Part shown: positions 42,758 to 50,384 of the stretch, piece by piece
How the letters are laid out: each line of letters opens with the position of its first letter
Position numbering within the stretch: the stretch's first letter is position 1
DNA from: CAZEHO01 sp964511945
Lineage (GTDB): Bacteria > Actinomycetota > Acidimicrobiia > Spongiisociales > UBA11373
Reading direction: 5' to 3'
DNA: 50,384 nucleotides
Assembly: GCA_964511945.1 (NCBI GenBank)
Contig: CAZEHO010000020.1
Span: 1-50,384 of the forward strand
Program-made: the position numbers and the translations under genes
The notes under the pieces: model-generated
The model's input: only the letters and a program-made list of their open reading frames with translations
The model's database searches: none
What the model was told of the DNA's origin: nothing

Positions 42758-43690
42758 CTATGCCTTGTTGGCTTGGGTCAGATGTACCGAGGCCAGGTAA
42801 TCGGCCACGGATCGGGTGAGGTCGTATTCGGCGGTGAATCCGAGGGCGCCCGCCGCAGCGGTGTCGACAAGCGGAAACCCCAGCACCGGGGCAGTGCCAG
42901 CCACGGCGATGCGGGCGGCAGGCTCTACCGAAAGGACGGCATCACGGACATCGTCGACCGATGCGACGTAGCCGGTCACCGTCACGACCGGTGGGAGCCA
43001 ATCAGCGCGAGCCACGGTGGCAAGGGCAAGTGCGGCATCCTTGACGTAGATCAAGTCCCAAGGTTCATCGCCGGACGGAACTGTGACCGCGCTGCCAACC
43101 GCCGCCTCCACCATGTCACCGAGCGCAGCCTGGACACCCCGGTAGAGAATCCCCGGTCCCCAAACCAGCGTGGGACGGACCGCAACTGCGTCGACGCCAT
43201 GATGATCTCGGTAAGTCCTGATCAGCTGCTCACCAAGCACCTTCGTCGCGGCGTAGGTGCTGCGCGGCCCGACCAAATCGTCCTCGGCGACGGTGCCCGG
43301 GTAGTGGTCGGCCGGAGCGTATGGAGTCGTCGACGAGGTCCAGACCACCCGGCAGCCAAAGCGTCGGGCAGCCTCCAGAGTGTTGATGAGGCCGATGACG
43401 TTGGTCTCGACGGCCGCCCTCGGATCAAGTTCGCCCGAAGCCACGAGGCCCTTGCCCCCATGCCCGAATGCCGCAAGGTTGAAGATCACGTCGGGATTGG
43501 TGCTCTCGACCGCTCCGGCGACATCGTCGGTTCGACCCACAGATCCTTCGATCCGGTCTATCCGTGCGGTGGTGGACAACGCACCGGGGCGATCGAACGC
43601 GATGACCTCGAACCCTTCGGAGCCGAGCCGGGAGACAAGATGGCTACCCAGGAAGCCCGCCCCGCCGATGACTAGGGCCGTCTCGGTCAC
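42758..43690 (-). CDS. Extended SDR (NAD-dependent epimerase/dehydratase family)
   Basis: 310 residues. NAD-binding GGAGFLGS (9-16), acidic DRPG after the second strand, NLAAFGHGG, catalytic S119/S120 in VVWTSSTTPYAP and Y146-x3-K150. Relatives include UDP-sugar epimerases and sugar-acid dehydrogenases such as D-erythronate dehydrogenase; no nucleotide-sugar genes are near, so an acid or sugar dehydrogenase is favoured. GTG start overlaps the aldolase stop (GTGA). Confidence 0.88.
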   Translation of the reverse strand: MTETALVIGGAGFLGSHLVSRLGSEGFEVIAFDRPGALSTTARIDRIEGSVGRTDDVAGAVESTNPDVIFNLAAFGHGGKGLVASGELDPRAAVETNVIGLINTLEAARRFGCRVVWTSSTTPYAPADHYPGTVAEDDLVGPRSTYAATKVLGEQLIRTYRDHHGVDAVAVRPTLVWGPGILYRGVQAALGDMVEAAVGSAVTVPSGDEPWDLIYVKDAALALATVARADWLPPVVTVTGYVASVDDVRDAVLSVEPAARIAVAGTAPVLGFPLVDTAAAGALGFTAEYDLTRSVADYLASVHLTQANKA

Positions 43691-44601
43691 GGGTTCTCCT
43701 CTCCCGCGAGAAGGCCGAGGCGTCCAAGGCCGCCGGACAACCGGGCCAGATGATCCGGATCGGGATTCACCGCGCCGTCGTGCGGCCGACCGGTACCGAA
43801 ACCGAGCAGTGACGCAACCGCCTTGATGTTTGCCGGCAGCGGGTACGGGGGGAGACGGAACAGCTCGGTTACCGCAGAGATGTGGTGCATCAGTTTCCCG
43901 ATGGTCTCAAGGTCCGCTCGCCCGATCGCGCTCCGTAGCTCCATCTCGGGGCCCGGCATGATTGCAGTGACCGTGCACATGGTGTTTCCACATCCGGCCA
44001 GAAGCGACGGCCCCACCAAGGCAGCCACACCCTGAAACACGGAGAATCTCTCCGAGTCGAATGTTCGCTGCAATCGAAGGAACCGGATGAAGTCGCCGCC
44101 ACTGTCCTTGATCCCAACGATGTTGGGGTGCTGACTGAGCTGCTCGACGGTCGGCACCTCCAAGGAATTGCCGGTCATTCCCGGGATGTGATAGAGCACC
44201 ACCGGAAGCAGCGATCGATCTGCGACATCCGTCAGATAGCGGATGATTGAATCCTGCGAGAGTGAGAAGAAGAACGGCGGCATGGCGAGCACCGCCGTGG
44301 CCCCGAGATCGGCTGCCATCTGAGCCTGGTCGACCACGTGATCGGCGGTCTGGCCGCTGCACCCGACGATGACGGGAAGCCCCTCGATCGCTTTCACCGA
44401 CGCGGTGATTGCGGCTGCTCGAATGCCATCTGGAAGGACCGGGCCTTCGCCTGCGGTGCCCAGCGCGAGCACACCGTCGACACCGGCGGTCCGCAGGTTC
44501 TGCACGAGTTCACGCTGGCCACCTTCATCGAGCTGCCTTCCATCGAGCAGCGTCGGGATTGGAGGGACGATCCCACGCGGTGGCCTGATCTGGTTCCCCA
44601 C
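43687..44601 (-). CDS. DapA-family aldolase (DHDPS/KDG-aldolase-like)
   Basis: 304 residues. Schiff-base Lys K165 in VGIKDSGGD, Tyr Y137 in VVLYHIPGMTGN, and the phosphate/carboxylate loop LGTAGEGPVL (47-56). This is the 2-keto-acid lyase superfamily; in a catabolic locus with a dehydratase it would cleave a 2-keto-3-deoxy acid to pyruvate and an aldehyde. GTG start, AGGA seven bases upstream. First gene after operator 2. Confidence 0.9.
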   Translation of the reverse strand: MGNQIRPPRGIVPPIPTLLDGRQLDEGGQRELVQNLRTAGVDGVLALGTAGEGPVLPDGIRAAAITASVKAIEGLPVIVGCSGQTADHVVDQAQMAADLGATAVLAMPPFFFSLSQDSIIRYLTDVADRSLLPVVLYHIPGMTGNSLEVPTVEQLSQHPNIVGIKDSGGDFIRFLRLQRTFDSERFSVFQGVAALVGPSLLAGCGNTMCTVTAIMPGPEMELRSAIGRADLETIGKLMHHISAVTELFRLPPYPLPANIKAVASLLGFGTGRPHDGAVNPDPDHLARLSGGLGRLGLLAGEENP

Positions 44602-44641
44602 AAAGGCGTCCTATCTGTCGCCGACCACTATACAGATACAA

Positions 44642-44652
44642 CATGTGACATG
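44642..44652. promoter_or_regulatory. Operator 2, CATGT-G-ACATG, in the promoter of the dapA-like operon
   Basis: Perfect palindrome, 41 bases before the dapA-like start. Read on the plus strand it continues TAACGTG, close to the extended form at operator 1. A minus-strand -10 box TATAGT lies at 44627-44632, so the operator overlaps the -35/spacer region, a repressor position. Confidence 0.75.
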
Positions 44653-44697
44653 TAACGTGGCGCATTGCCGGCTCTGGTCCGCCGGTGGACCGGCTCC

Positions 44698-45075
44698 TCA
44701 CCGAGTTGCGATGGCCTCGACTTCGACCCTCAACTCGGGCCTTGGGAGCGCCGCCACCTGGACGGTCGAACGTGCCGGAAGGTCGTCGTCGAAGAACGAC
44801 CGGTACACCTCATTGACGACAGCGAACTCCTCGATGTCGATGAGAAACACCGTCGTCTTCACGAGGTCTGGGAATCCCATTCCCAGGTCATCCAGAATCG
44901 TGCCCAGCCTCTCCATGGCCAATCGGGTCTGGTCGGCCGTGTCTGTCGGCAGCCCCGTATCCGGGTTGAATCCAACCTGTCCGGAGATGAACACCAGGCC
45001 ACCTGCTTCAACAGCAGCGGAGTATGGAGCTCGAGGCGCGGCGACATTGGGGAGGGCCGGGATGATCTTGGTCAT
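44698..45075 (-). CDS. RidA family protein
   Basis: 125 residues, trimeric RidA/YjgF fold. RidA hydrolyses reactive enamine/imine intermediates from PLP enzymes; other members act in aromatic and sugar-acid catabolism. Segments: SAAVEAGGLVFISGQVGFNP, and LPARSTVQVAALPRPELRVEVEAIA with substrate-binding R102 and E120. ATG at 45075 with AAAGGAGT upstream. It is the last gene of the TIM-led group before operator 2. Confidence 0.92.
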   Translation of the reverse strand: MTKIIPALPNVAAPRAPYSAAVEAGGLVFISGQVGFNPDTGLPTDTADQTRLAMERLGTILDDLGMGFPDLVKTTVFLIDIEEFAVVNEVYRSFFDDDLPARSTVQVAALPRPELRVEVEAIATR

Positions 45076-45146
45076 CTTGTGACTCCTTTGTTGATCCTCT
45101 GCGAGGCTGTGTTCGGACGCAGGTGACGCTGCGCATCTACGCGACG

Positions 45147-45992
45147 TCAACGACACCGCTGAAGAACGGCGCGAGCGATCGTCAGGTCGGGTTCGAGCAT
45201 CTCGTCCATGATCGAGAAGTGATGGTGTCCTGGAAGGATGTGCACCTCCGGATCCCGACCGTGCCGCCGCAGATGCTGCGAGTACTCGTAGGTCTGCTCG
45301 AGCCAAAGCCAGGGTTCGAGGCCTCCGGCCCCGATCCAAATCGGGCACTCCACCAGTGGTGGGTAGGACAACGCGTTGTTGCGAGCCGCTACCTCGGGGC
45401 TCAGCCCAATCTCCTCGTTGACCGGAATCCAGCGGGCCGGTTCAGGATCGAAGATCCCGCTGAACATCACCGCACCCTTGATCGCTTCCGCATCTACTCC
45501 CCGCTCGGTCCATCGTGTGGCAAGCAGCATTGCGCAGAGGTGTGCTCCGGCCGAGTTCCCGGAGATGCTGATTCGGTTGGGATCCCCGCCAAATTTCGAG
45601 ATGTTGCTGTAGGTCCATGCCAACGCGTTTCGCGCAGACTCGACCACAACGTCAAGGGTCACGGCTGGACAAAGGTCGTAGTTGACGATCACCGTGGTCA
45701 CACCCTGCGGAACAAGAGTTCCGGCGAGGAACGCGAAGTTGGCTTTGTCTTGAGTTCGCCAGTATCCGCCATGGAAGAAGAGGTGGACCGGACTCCCCTC
45801 TGTCGCCGGGAAGATGTCAACCTTGTGGAGATCGCCCGGCCCATAGGAAACATCGAGATAGCTCCGCATCTCACGGCGACACTTCACGCTCCGGGCATTT
45901 CGATGCGTCTGATAGCTCGTGTGGTTCTCGACCGTCTTCTGCGGGTTGTATGCGATCTCCAGAGCAACGGCGTCGAACGAGCGCCAGTTCAT
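45147..45992 (-). CDS. Alpha/beta-fold hydrolase, arylformamidase/carboxylesterase-like
   Basis: 281 residues. Oxyanion motif HGGYWR at 74-79, nucleophile S147 in SISGNSAGAHL, and C-terminal PGHHHFSIMDE with the catalytic His. The HGGYW form is typical of kynurenine-formamidase-like and carboxylesterase groups, so it may open a lactone, ester or formamide. ATG start with TAGGAGG upstream. In this locus it could open or deacylate an incoming compound. Confidence 0.88.
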   Translation of the reverse strand: MNWRSFDAVALEIAYNPQKTVENHTSYQTHRNARSVKCRREMRSYLDVSYGPGDLHKVDIFPATEGSPVHLFFHGGYWRTQDKANFAFLAGTLVPQGVTTVIVNYDLCPAVTLDVVVESARNALAWTYSNISKFGGDPNRISISGNSAGAHLCAMLLATRWTERGVDAEAIKGAVMFSGIFDPEPARWIPVNEEIGLSPEVAARNNALSYPPLVECPIWIGAGGLEPWLWLEQTYEYSQHLRRHGRDPEVHILPGHHHFSIMDEMLEPDLTIARAVLQRCR

Positions 45993-46005
45993 TTCGCTTG
46001 ACCTC

Positions 46006-46875
46006 CTAGCCGGCGAAGAACGGTTCGGGAATCCCTTGAGCATCCAATCCAGTGGCTACGAAGAGCGAACCGGCCAACGGTTGATCTGCCAATCCCTCCT
46101 CATCGAGGAAGCGCCGGGACGTCACGACGTAGAGGCTGTCGAGGGCGGGACCCCCAAAGGTGCACATCGTTGGATGGTCGACAGGGAGATCGACCTTCCG
46201 GATCTCCTCACCTTCGGGGGAGAAGCAACCGACCGCACCCTCGTGGATCAGCGCTGCCCAGTAATTGCCATCGACATCAACGGTTGCGCCGTCAATGCGG
46301 CCCCTTCTCTGCGCCGTCGAGATGAACTCTCGACGACGGTCGGCTTCGCCGGTCTCGATGTCGTAGTCATAGGCATACACGACATCCTTCCGGGTGTCGG
46401 CGAAGTACATGACGCGGTCGTCTGGACTCCACGCCAAGCCGTTCGAAACCGTGATGCCGCCATCGACGCGATGGCAGGTCAGGTCAGGGTCGAGACGCCA
46501 CAGCACCCCGCGGTCGGCGAGGAACTCCCGATGCATGGTCCCGACGAAGTAGCGACCTCTCCGGTCGCACTTCCCATCGTTGAAGATGATCCCCGTTTCG
46601 GGTTGTGGGTTGCAGATCGGTTCCATGGACCACGGATCGAGGGATACCCGGTGAAACCCCGACTCGAGACCACAAACGACGGTCCCCCGCTCATCGAAGA
46701 CGAGCGACCCGATGATCTCAGGTGTTGCCCAAGAGGTCACCTCTCCGGTGACGGGGTCAAGACGACGGATGGCCGGGGCGAAGGCGTCGACCCAGTAGAG
46801 CGCCCGCTCGGTGGGATTCCAGATGACCCCTTCCCCGAGCTTGTCGCCCGTTCTGGCTGCTATGTCAAGATCCAT
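46006..46875 (-). CDS. SMP-30/gluconolactonase-family lactonase
   Basis: 289 residues, six-bladed propeller. Divalent metal ligands: E15 in LGEGVIW, N99 and D100 in FNDGKCD, N145 in SNGLAWS and D195 in RIDGATVDVDG. It hydrolyses sugar-acid lactones. It lies between the TIM paralog and the esterase genes. The ATG at 46875 has AGGAG four bases upstream. Confidence 0.92.
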   Translation of the reverse strand: MDLDIAARTGDKLGEGVIWNPTERALYWVDAFAPAIRRLDPVTGEVTSWATPEIIGSLVFDERGTVVCGLESGFHRVSLDPWSMEPICNPQPETGIIFNDGKCDRRGRYFVGTMHREFLADRGVLWRLDPDLTCHRVDGGITVSNGLAWSPDDRVMYFADTRKDVVYAYDYDIETGEADRRREFISTAQRRGRIDGATVDVDGNYWAALIHEGAVGCFSPEGEEIRKVDLPVDHPTMCTFGGPALDSLYVVTSRRFLDEEGLADQPLAGSLFVATGLDAQGIPEPFFAG

Positions 46876-46917
46876 GAGTCTCCTCACCTCGAGGACTGGC
46901 GATAGTCCCGCCCCGAT

Positions 46918-47832
46918 TCAGCCCGTTACTCCCAGCCCCTCTCTGTAACTGTTGATGATGTCGGCGAGGCCATCGGGATCGAACCCGATGTCGCCACTGA
47001 AGCGGGTCAGCGCAACCAAGCCGCCGTCGATCGACTCCTCCGCGGCGATCCCTGCGGCATTCTCCCGCTTCAGGCCTCCGCCGTAGACCATCGGGATCGA
47101 AACGCCAATCCGGTCGGAACAGATCCTTCGAAGCAACGCGGCAATCCTCCCGATCTCCGCCGGTTCCGGTGGAGTCTTCCCAGGCCCGATGGCCCAGATC
47201 GGTTCGTACCCGATGACGATTCGACCCTCTGCTGCTGCGGTGCGGTGTTCTCCAACACCAACCGCGATCTGCCGACCTACGACCTCCTCGATCTGGAGAC
47301 GTTGACTCGCCGTTTCGCCGACGCAGAGAAGGATGTTGAGTCCAGCCCCGAGAGCTGCATCTACCTCCGCTCCGATGAGCCGATCCACGGCTTCGAGCGC
47401 TGCGGAATCGGCGGATGCTCCCTCCTGGAAGGCATCGATCACGCCAAGCTTGTCCCGCCGCTCCTCGGAATGGCCGATCATCGCCCAACTGCAGCCCAGA
47501 TTGACAGCTGCTGATGCCGGAAGGTTCGACGAGAAGGCCCCGAAGTTCTCTCCAGCCGCCACATCCTCTCGATATACACCCTGGCAACCCACGTTCAGCG
47601 ACGATCGTCGCTTCATCGGTACTCGATCGAGAGCCGAGCGAGCCGGGATGATCAGCGCTTCCGGCAGCAGGAAGGTGAGCACCAAATCGGCATCCATGCC
47701 CAGGCCCAACTCAACTGATCGCCGGAGCACCTGGGCAATCCATTCGGCGGGATCATCAACCGGACACACACCCCCCATCCTCCTCGGGATGTCGAACCGC
47801 TTGAGGTTCACGAAGATCTGGATCGGTGTCAT
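46918..47832 (-). CDS. Triosephosphate-isomerase paralog, long form
   Basis: 304 residues against about 250 for housekeeping TIM. Active-site residues are all present: N9, K11 (VNLKRF), H121 (AMIGHSEER) and E210 (VIGYEPIWAIG). Extra residues fall at the N-terminus and in two segments near 20-70 and 130-160. TIM paralogs in sugar-acid and polyol loci act on four-carbon phosphates or other ketose/aldose pairs. ATG at 47832 with GGAG upstream; a GTG 12 bases upstream is possible. First gene after operator 3. Confidence 0.9.
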   Translation of the reverse strand: MTPIQIFVNLKRFDIPRRMGGVCPVDDPAEWIAQVLRRSVELGLGMDADLVLTFLLPEALIIPARSALDRVPMKRRSSLNVGCQGVYREDVAAGENFGAFSSNLPASAAVNLGCSWAMIGHSEERRDKLGVIDAFQEGASADSAALEAVDRLIGAEVDAALGAGLNILLCVGETASQRLQIEEVVGRQIAVGVGEHRTAAAEGRIVIGYEPIWAIGPGKTPPEPAEIGRIAALLRRICSDRIGVSIPMVYGGGLKRENAAGIAAEESIDGGLVALTRFSGDIGFDPDGLADIINSYREGLGVTG

Positions 47833-47927
47833 GCTGCTCTCCACGATGACGGGGCACCTATCAGATTCAGACGCCGCTCGGAATACTCATGCGGAACCCC
47901 TGCTCCGGCACCGACTCCTCCGGATTG

Positions 47928-47938
47928 CATGTTACATG
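47928..47938. promoter_or_regulatory. Operator 3, CATGT-T-ACATG, before the TIM-led operon
   Basis: Perfect palindrome about 90 bases upstream of the TIM start and in the gap before endonuclease IV. Plus-strand extension is ACGCGTG, so all three sites share CATGT-N-ACATG-NNN-CRTG. Confidence 0.7.
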
Positions 47939-48044
47939 ACGCGTGTCGGCGATCTCGCGGGTCGCAAGTTGGTGGAACAGTGGACTCTGGCCAACGGATC
48001 GCCCGCTCCGAATGGATACGAGCCCCCGCCCGCGCTGTGCCCGG

Positions 48045-48806
48045 CTACCCGAGGCGTTCCCTCAGCCAGGCGATGTCCGCCGCCTGGCCGCCGTTGTCGT
48101 CCGGTGTCTCGACGAGGGTCGGAGCGCCTGCGCCGTTCACCACCACAACGAGGAGTTCGGCCGAAATCATCCCCGATCCGAGGTTGGTGTGACGGTCGCG
48201 CCGGCTGTTGTGCTCATCACGTGAATCGTTGCAGTGGACCAGGTCGATCCGGCCCGTCGCGGCCGTGAGGCGATCGACGACGGTCGCGAGGTCCTCCCCC
48301 GCAGCCCATGCATGGCATGTATCGAGACAGACACCGACGTTGTAGTCGCCGATTGCCTCCCACAGCGGCCCGTAGTTGTCGATTTCGCGCACGATTGCGT
48401 TGCCACCACCCGCGGTGTTCTCGATCAGGACCGGCACTGCGAGGTCGACGGCGTCGAGTGCCTTCACCCAGCGCTCAATCCCGACCTGCCGGTCCTCGTC
48501 ATCGCCGACATGTCCGCCGTGAACCACCACACCTGCAGCACCTATGTCCGCCGCCGCCCGCAGGGTGTCGGCCAGGATCTTGCGGCTCGGGATGCGCACC
48601 CGGTTGTTCGGTGAACCGACATTCACCAGATACGGCGCGTGGGCGTAGATGGGAATCGGTGCATCGCGGAGGGCCGCCGCATCATCTCGGGGTTTCGGCG
48701 CCTTCCACGACTGCGGGTTCGACATGAAGAACTGCACCGCCTCGGCGCCGCGTTCCTCGGCCGCTGCCAGCGGGTCCAGCGCTCCGACATGGGCTCCGAT
48801 CAGCAT
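48045..48806 (-). CDS. nfo: Endonuclease IV (AP endonuclease)
   Basis: 253 residues, TIM-barrel AP endonuclease with three zinc sites. Motifs: IYAHAPYLVNVGSP, VLIENTAGGGN, VCLDTCHAWAAGED, LVHCNDSRDEHNSRRDRHTNLGSG and LVETPDD. It cleaves 5' to abasic sites. The ATG at 48806 is chosen over an upstream start because conservation begins at MLIGAHVG. Co-oriented with the upstream membrane protein. Confidence 0.94.
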   Translation of the reverse strand: MLIGAHVGALDPLAAAEERGAEAVQFFMSNPQSWKAPKPRDDAAALRDAPIPIYAHAPYLVNVGSPNNRVRIPSRKILADTLRAAADIGAAGVVVHGGHVGDDEDRQVGIERWVKALDAVDLAVPVLIENTAGGGNAIVREIDNYGPLWEAIGDYNVGVCLDTCHAWAAGEDLATVVDRLTAATGRIDLVHCNDSRDEHNSRRDRHTNLGSGMISAELLVVVVNGAGAPTLVETPDDNGGQAADIAWLRERLG

Positions 48807-48816
48807 CGCGCGCAAC

Positions 48817-49431
48817 CTACTCGGAGGCACCGGCGTGGCGGAACCCGGTGACCCAACCCTCCAACTGAGGCACGATCAGGTGCGGTGGGGTGTCCCACCC
48901 GTCGGCCAGCAGATGGAGCCACGGTGGTTCGACGACCGCGGCAGCCGGGCGGGCCGGGAGCAAGCCGGGGTCGACGAACCGAATCGAGAGAACGTCGACC
49001 GATCCTCCCTCATCATCCAGGATGCCGGAGCGAATCTCGGCGATCTCATTCCAGGTGAACCGGATAGGGGGCTTGCGGGCACCAAAGAGCCGGGCCTCGA
49101 ACCCGTCGGGGCCGGCCGTCAGCAGACGCCGGGAGAGGAGCAGATCCCGCAGTGACACCGTGGCCGCTCCGATTCCGCAGAAGCCGAGCACGATGGACCA
49201 GGCGATATCGCGATTGCGCTGCTTCTCGCCGTCGCGGGTGAGCACGGTCTGCCGCTCCTCGATGGTGCTGCCCGAGGCGTCGGTGGATTGAGATACCACC
49301 TGCTCGGTCGAATCCGGCTCGGGGAACCAACGATGCGACCAGGTCATGTCGACCGCCAGCAGCAGCATCGGCACGGCGAGGAGGGCGAGAGCAAGCGCCC
49401 GCAACGGCGAACGTCCGACGGTGATGGACAT
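48817..49431 (-). CDS. Membrane protein with PH-like cytoplasmic region
   Basis: 204 residues. Two TM helices (about 8-28 and 70-95) flank an acidic, serine-rich extracytoplasmic stretch. The soluble C-terminal half has a beta-rich, PH-like domain (FEARLFGARKPPIRFTWNEIAEI). No family assigned. ATG at 49431; upstream frame is not conserved in character. The 3' end is 10 bp from the nfo start, so the two are probably co-transcribed. Confidence 0.65.
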   Translation of the reverse strand: MSITVGRSPLRALALALLAVPMLLLAVDMTWSHRWFPEPDSTEQVVSQSTDASGSTIEERQTVLTRDGEKQRNRDIAWSIVLGFCGIGAATVSLRDLLLSRRLLTAGPDGFEARLFGARKPPIRFTWNEIAEIRSGILDDEGGSVDVLSIRFVDPGLLPARPAAAVVEPPWLHLLADGWDTPPHLIVPQLEGWVTGFRHAGASE

Positions 49432-49479
49432 AGCGGCAACTGTAGGGCGGGCGACGGGCATCGGGCGTGCCCACAAGGT

Positions 49480-49504
49480 GAGCGGCCGCCGGTGGCGGCC
49501 GCTC
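49480..49504. terminator. Perfect 11-bp GC hairpin
   Basis: GAGCGGCCGCC, loop GGT, GGCGGCCGCTC. It lies in the gap between divergent genes, at the 3' side of a possible small minus-strand gene (49530-49634), which it could terminate. Confidence 0.45.
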
Positions 49505-49529
49505 AAGGGAGGAAAGGGAGTGTCGGTTG

Positions 49530-49634
49530 TTACGACAGTGATGGCATCGGCTCCGGACGAACCTTCTTGAGCAGATTGACCGCCGGATTCCCGGCTTCTG
49601 ATTCCTTAATCCGGCGAGTGCAGCGAGCCGTCAC
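49530..49634 (-). CDS. Possible small protein (34 aa)
   Basis: A minus-strand GTG frame of 34 residues: a basic start, then SEAGNPAVNLLKKVRPEPMP and a Ser-Leu-Ser end. The sequence looks coding in character (helix plus Pro-rich tail) and is followed by a strong hairpin, but the ribosome site (GGGA) is weak and there is no family match I recognise. Confidence 0.2.
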   Translation of the reverse strand: MTARCTRRIKESEAGNPAVNLLKKVRPEPMPSLS

Positions 49635-49680
49635 TTCCCGGTCACCTCGGCAACACCGGACCGCGCTACCGTCGCTGTCC

Positions 49681-50334
49681 GTGGAACTCCTCTTGATCCG
49701 CCATGCGCAACCGGCGTGGACCGAGACCGGAGTCGGGGCACTCGATCCCGATCTCACCGAACTCGGTCACCGTCAGTCGGAGGCCTTGGCACGCCGATTG
49801 GCTGCCGGGGAACCGTACGACGAATTGCTGTTCTCCACCGCCGCCAGGGCGTCATCGACCGCCGAGCCGATTGCTCGTGAGCTCGGCCTCGAACCGGTCC
49901 CGGTGCCGAACCTCGTCGAGTGCGGGATGGCGAACGGGGTTCCGGTGACCGCGGTGGAGGACCTTCCCCGAATCCCGGGGTGGGATCAGCAATACAAGGG
50001 CGAACGCTTCGATCGTTTTCACCATCGCATCACCGCAGGTCTCACCGGTTTGCTCGAGGCCCGCGGAGTCGCTCCGGGATCCAGGGCCGGGTGGTGGGAG
50101 TTCAACGTGGCCACTCCCCGGCGCACGCTGCTCGTCGCCCACGGCGGGGTCAACTCGGTGGTGACCGCCTGCTTGCTCGGCCTGGAGCCGATTCCGCAGC
50201 CGTGGGACCGCTTCCTGCCCCCACATGCCTCGATCTCCCGGTTTGAGGCTCACAAGACCGACCGCGGCTGGGTGTTCGCCCTTCGGTCACACGCCGATAC
50301 CACCCATCTCGTCGATCTCGGCGTCACCTACTAG
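49681..50334 (+). CDS. Histidine phosphatase superfamily protein
   Basis: 217 residues. N-terminal RHAQPAW carries the phospho-accepting His of the phosphoglycerate-mutase-like family; the usual G after RH is A. Other sites: LTELGHRQSEALARRLA, FSTAARASSTAEPIA and LLVAHGGVNSVV with the second catalytic His. Substrate unknown. GTG start at the conserved VELLLIRHA. The TAG stop is part of the CTAG that starts the MITE copy. Confidence 0.9.
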   Translation: MELLLIRHAQPAWTETGVGALDPDLTELGHRQSEALARRLAAGEPYDELLFSTAARASSTAEPIARELGLEPVPVPNLVECGMANGVPVTAVEDLPRIPGWDQQYKGERFDRFHHRITAGLTGLLEARGVAPGSRAGWWEFNVATPRRTLLVAHGGVNSVVTACLLGLEPIPQPWDRFLPPHASISRFEAHKTDRGWVFALRSHADTTHLVDLGVTY

Positions 50335-50384
50335 GAGTCTGCTGAGTAATGCCGATGTGGCGTGCCCGCCGGGCACGTTGATCG
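50331..50384 (+). mobile_element. Second copy of the CTAG MITE-like element (cut by the window edge)
   Basis: 53 of 54 bases match the reverse complement of 1101-1154, including terminal repeat, hairpin CGTGCCC-GCC-GGGCACG and GTTGATCG. Orientation relative to the upstream gene is the same as in the first copy: the stop codon TAG is inside the CTAG end. Confidence 0.7.

Overview
The window is high-GC, gene-dense bacterial DNA, most likely from an actinomycete (Actinomycetota), plausibly a lineage near Acidimicrobiia. Pointers are the rpsF-ssb-rpsR-rplI-dnaB block, a DUF1876 gene, LLM-class (F420-type) and PPOX-type flavoenzyme genes, many GTG/TTG starts and lipoproteins with Thr/Ala/Pro linkers. 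The taxon is an inference.

Layout. 1-4.4 kb: tRNA-Gly, small enzyme genes and a 187-bp MITE-like element with CTAG ends; a second copy of that element runs off the right edge of the window. 4.4-9.7 kb: housekeeping (dnaB, rplI, rpsR, ssb, rpsF, a DUF192 lipoprotein, panB, a PPOX flavoprotein). 9.8-14.3 kb: a YtrA-like GntR/membrane protein pair, then a three-cysteine Rrf2 regulator divergent from an octaheme HAO-like cytochrome and a membrane partner. 14.4-31.2 kb: an aldehyde dehydrogenase, then a 14-gene polycistron headed by a TetR regulator. It holds three acyl-CoA ligases, a KAS III-like protein with an atypical active site, a hydrolase, a five-gene Liv-type importer with an oversized LivH, and MaoC/enoyl-CoA hydratases. 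It looks like uptake, CoA activation and beta-oxidation of an organic acid.

31.3-47.9 kb is the most interesting part. larE-larB-larC (nickel-pincer nucleotide cofactor biogenesis) is divergent from a LarA-family gene (DUF2088) plus an FCD-type GntR regulator. Next come an enolase-superfamily acid-sugar dehydratase, a Dpp/Opp/Nik-type importer, an extended SDR, a DapA-family aldolase, RidA, an esterase, an SMP-30 lactonase and a long triosephosphate-isomerase paralog. Three intergenic sites carry the same perfect palindrome CATGT-N-ACATG: between larE and larA, before the dapA-like gene and before the TIM gene. This fits the GT-N-AC core of FadR/FCD-type GntR operators and ties the locus into one regulon. 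I read it as a catabolic system for a hydroxy- or sugar-acid in which a nickel-pincer enzyme makes the correct stereoisomer. The LarA homolog has Asn where lactate racemase has catalytic His174, and LarC lacks its C-terminal CTP-binding half, so chemistry and cofactor assembly may be non-standard.

47.9-50.4 kb: endonuclease IV, a membrane protein, and a histidine phosphatase whose stop codon lies in the start of the second MITE copy.
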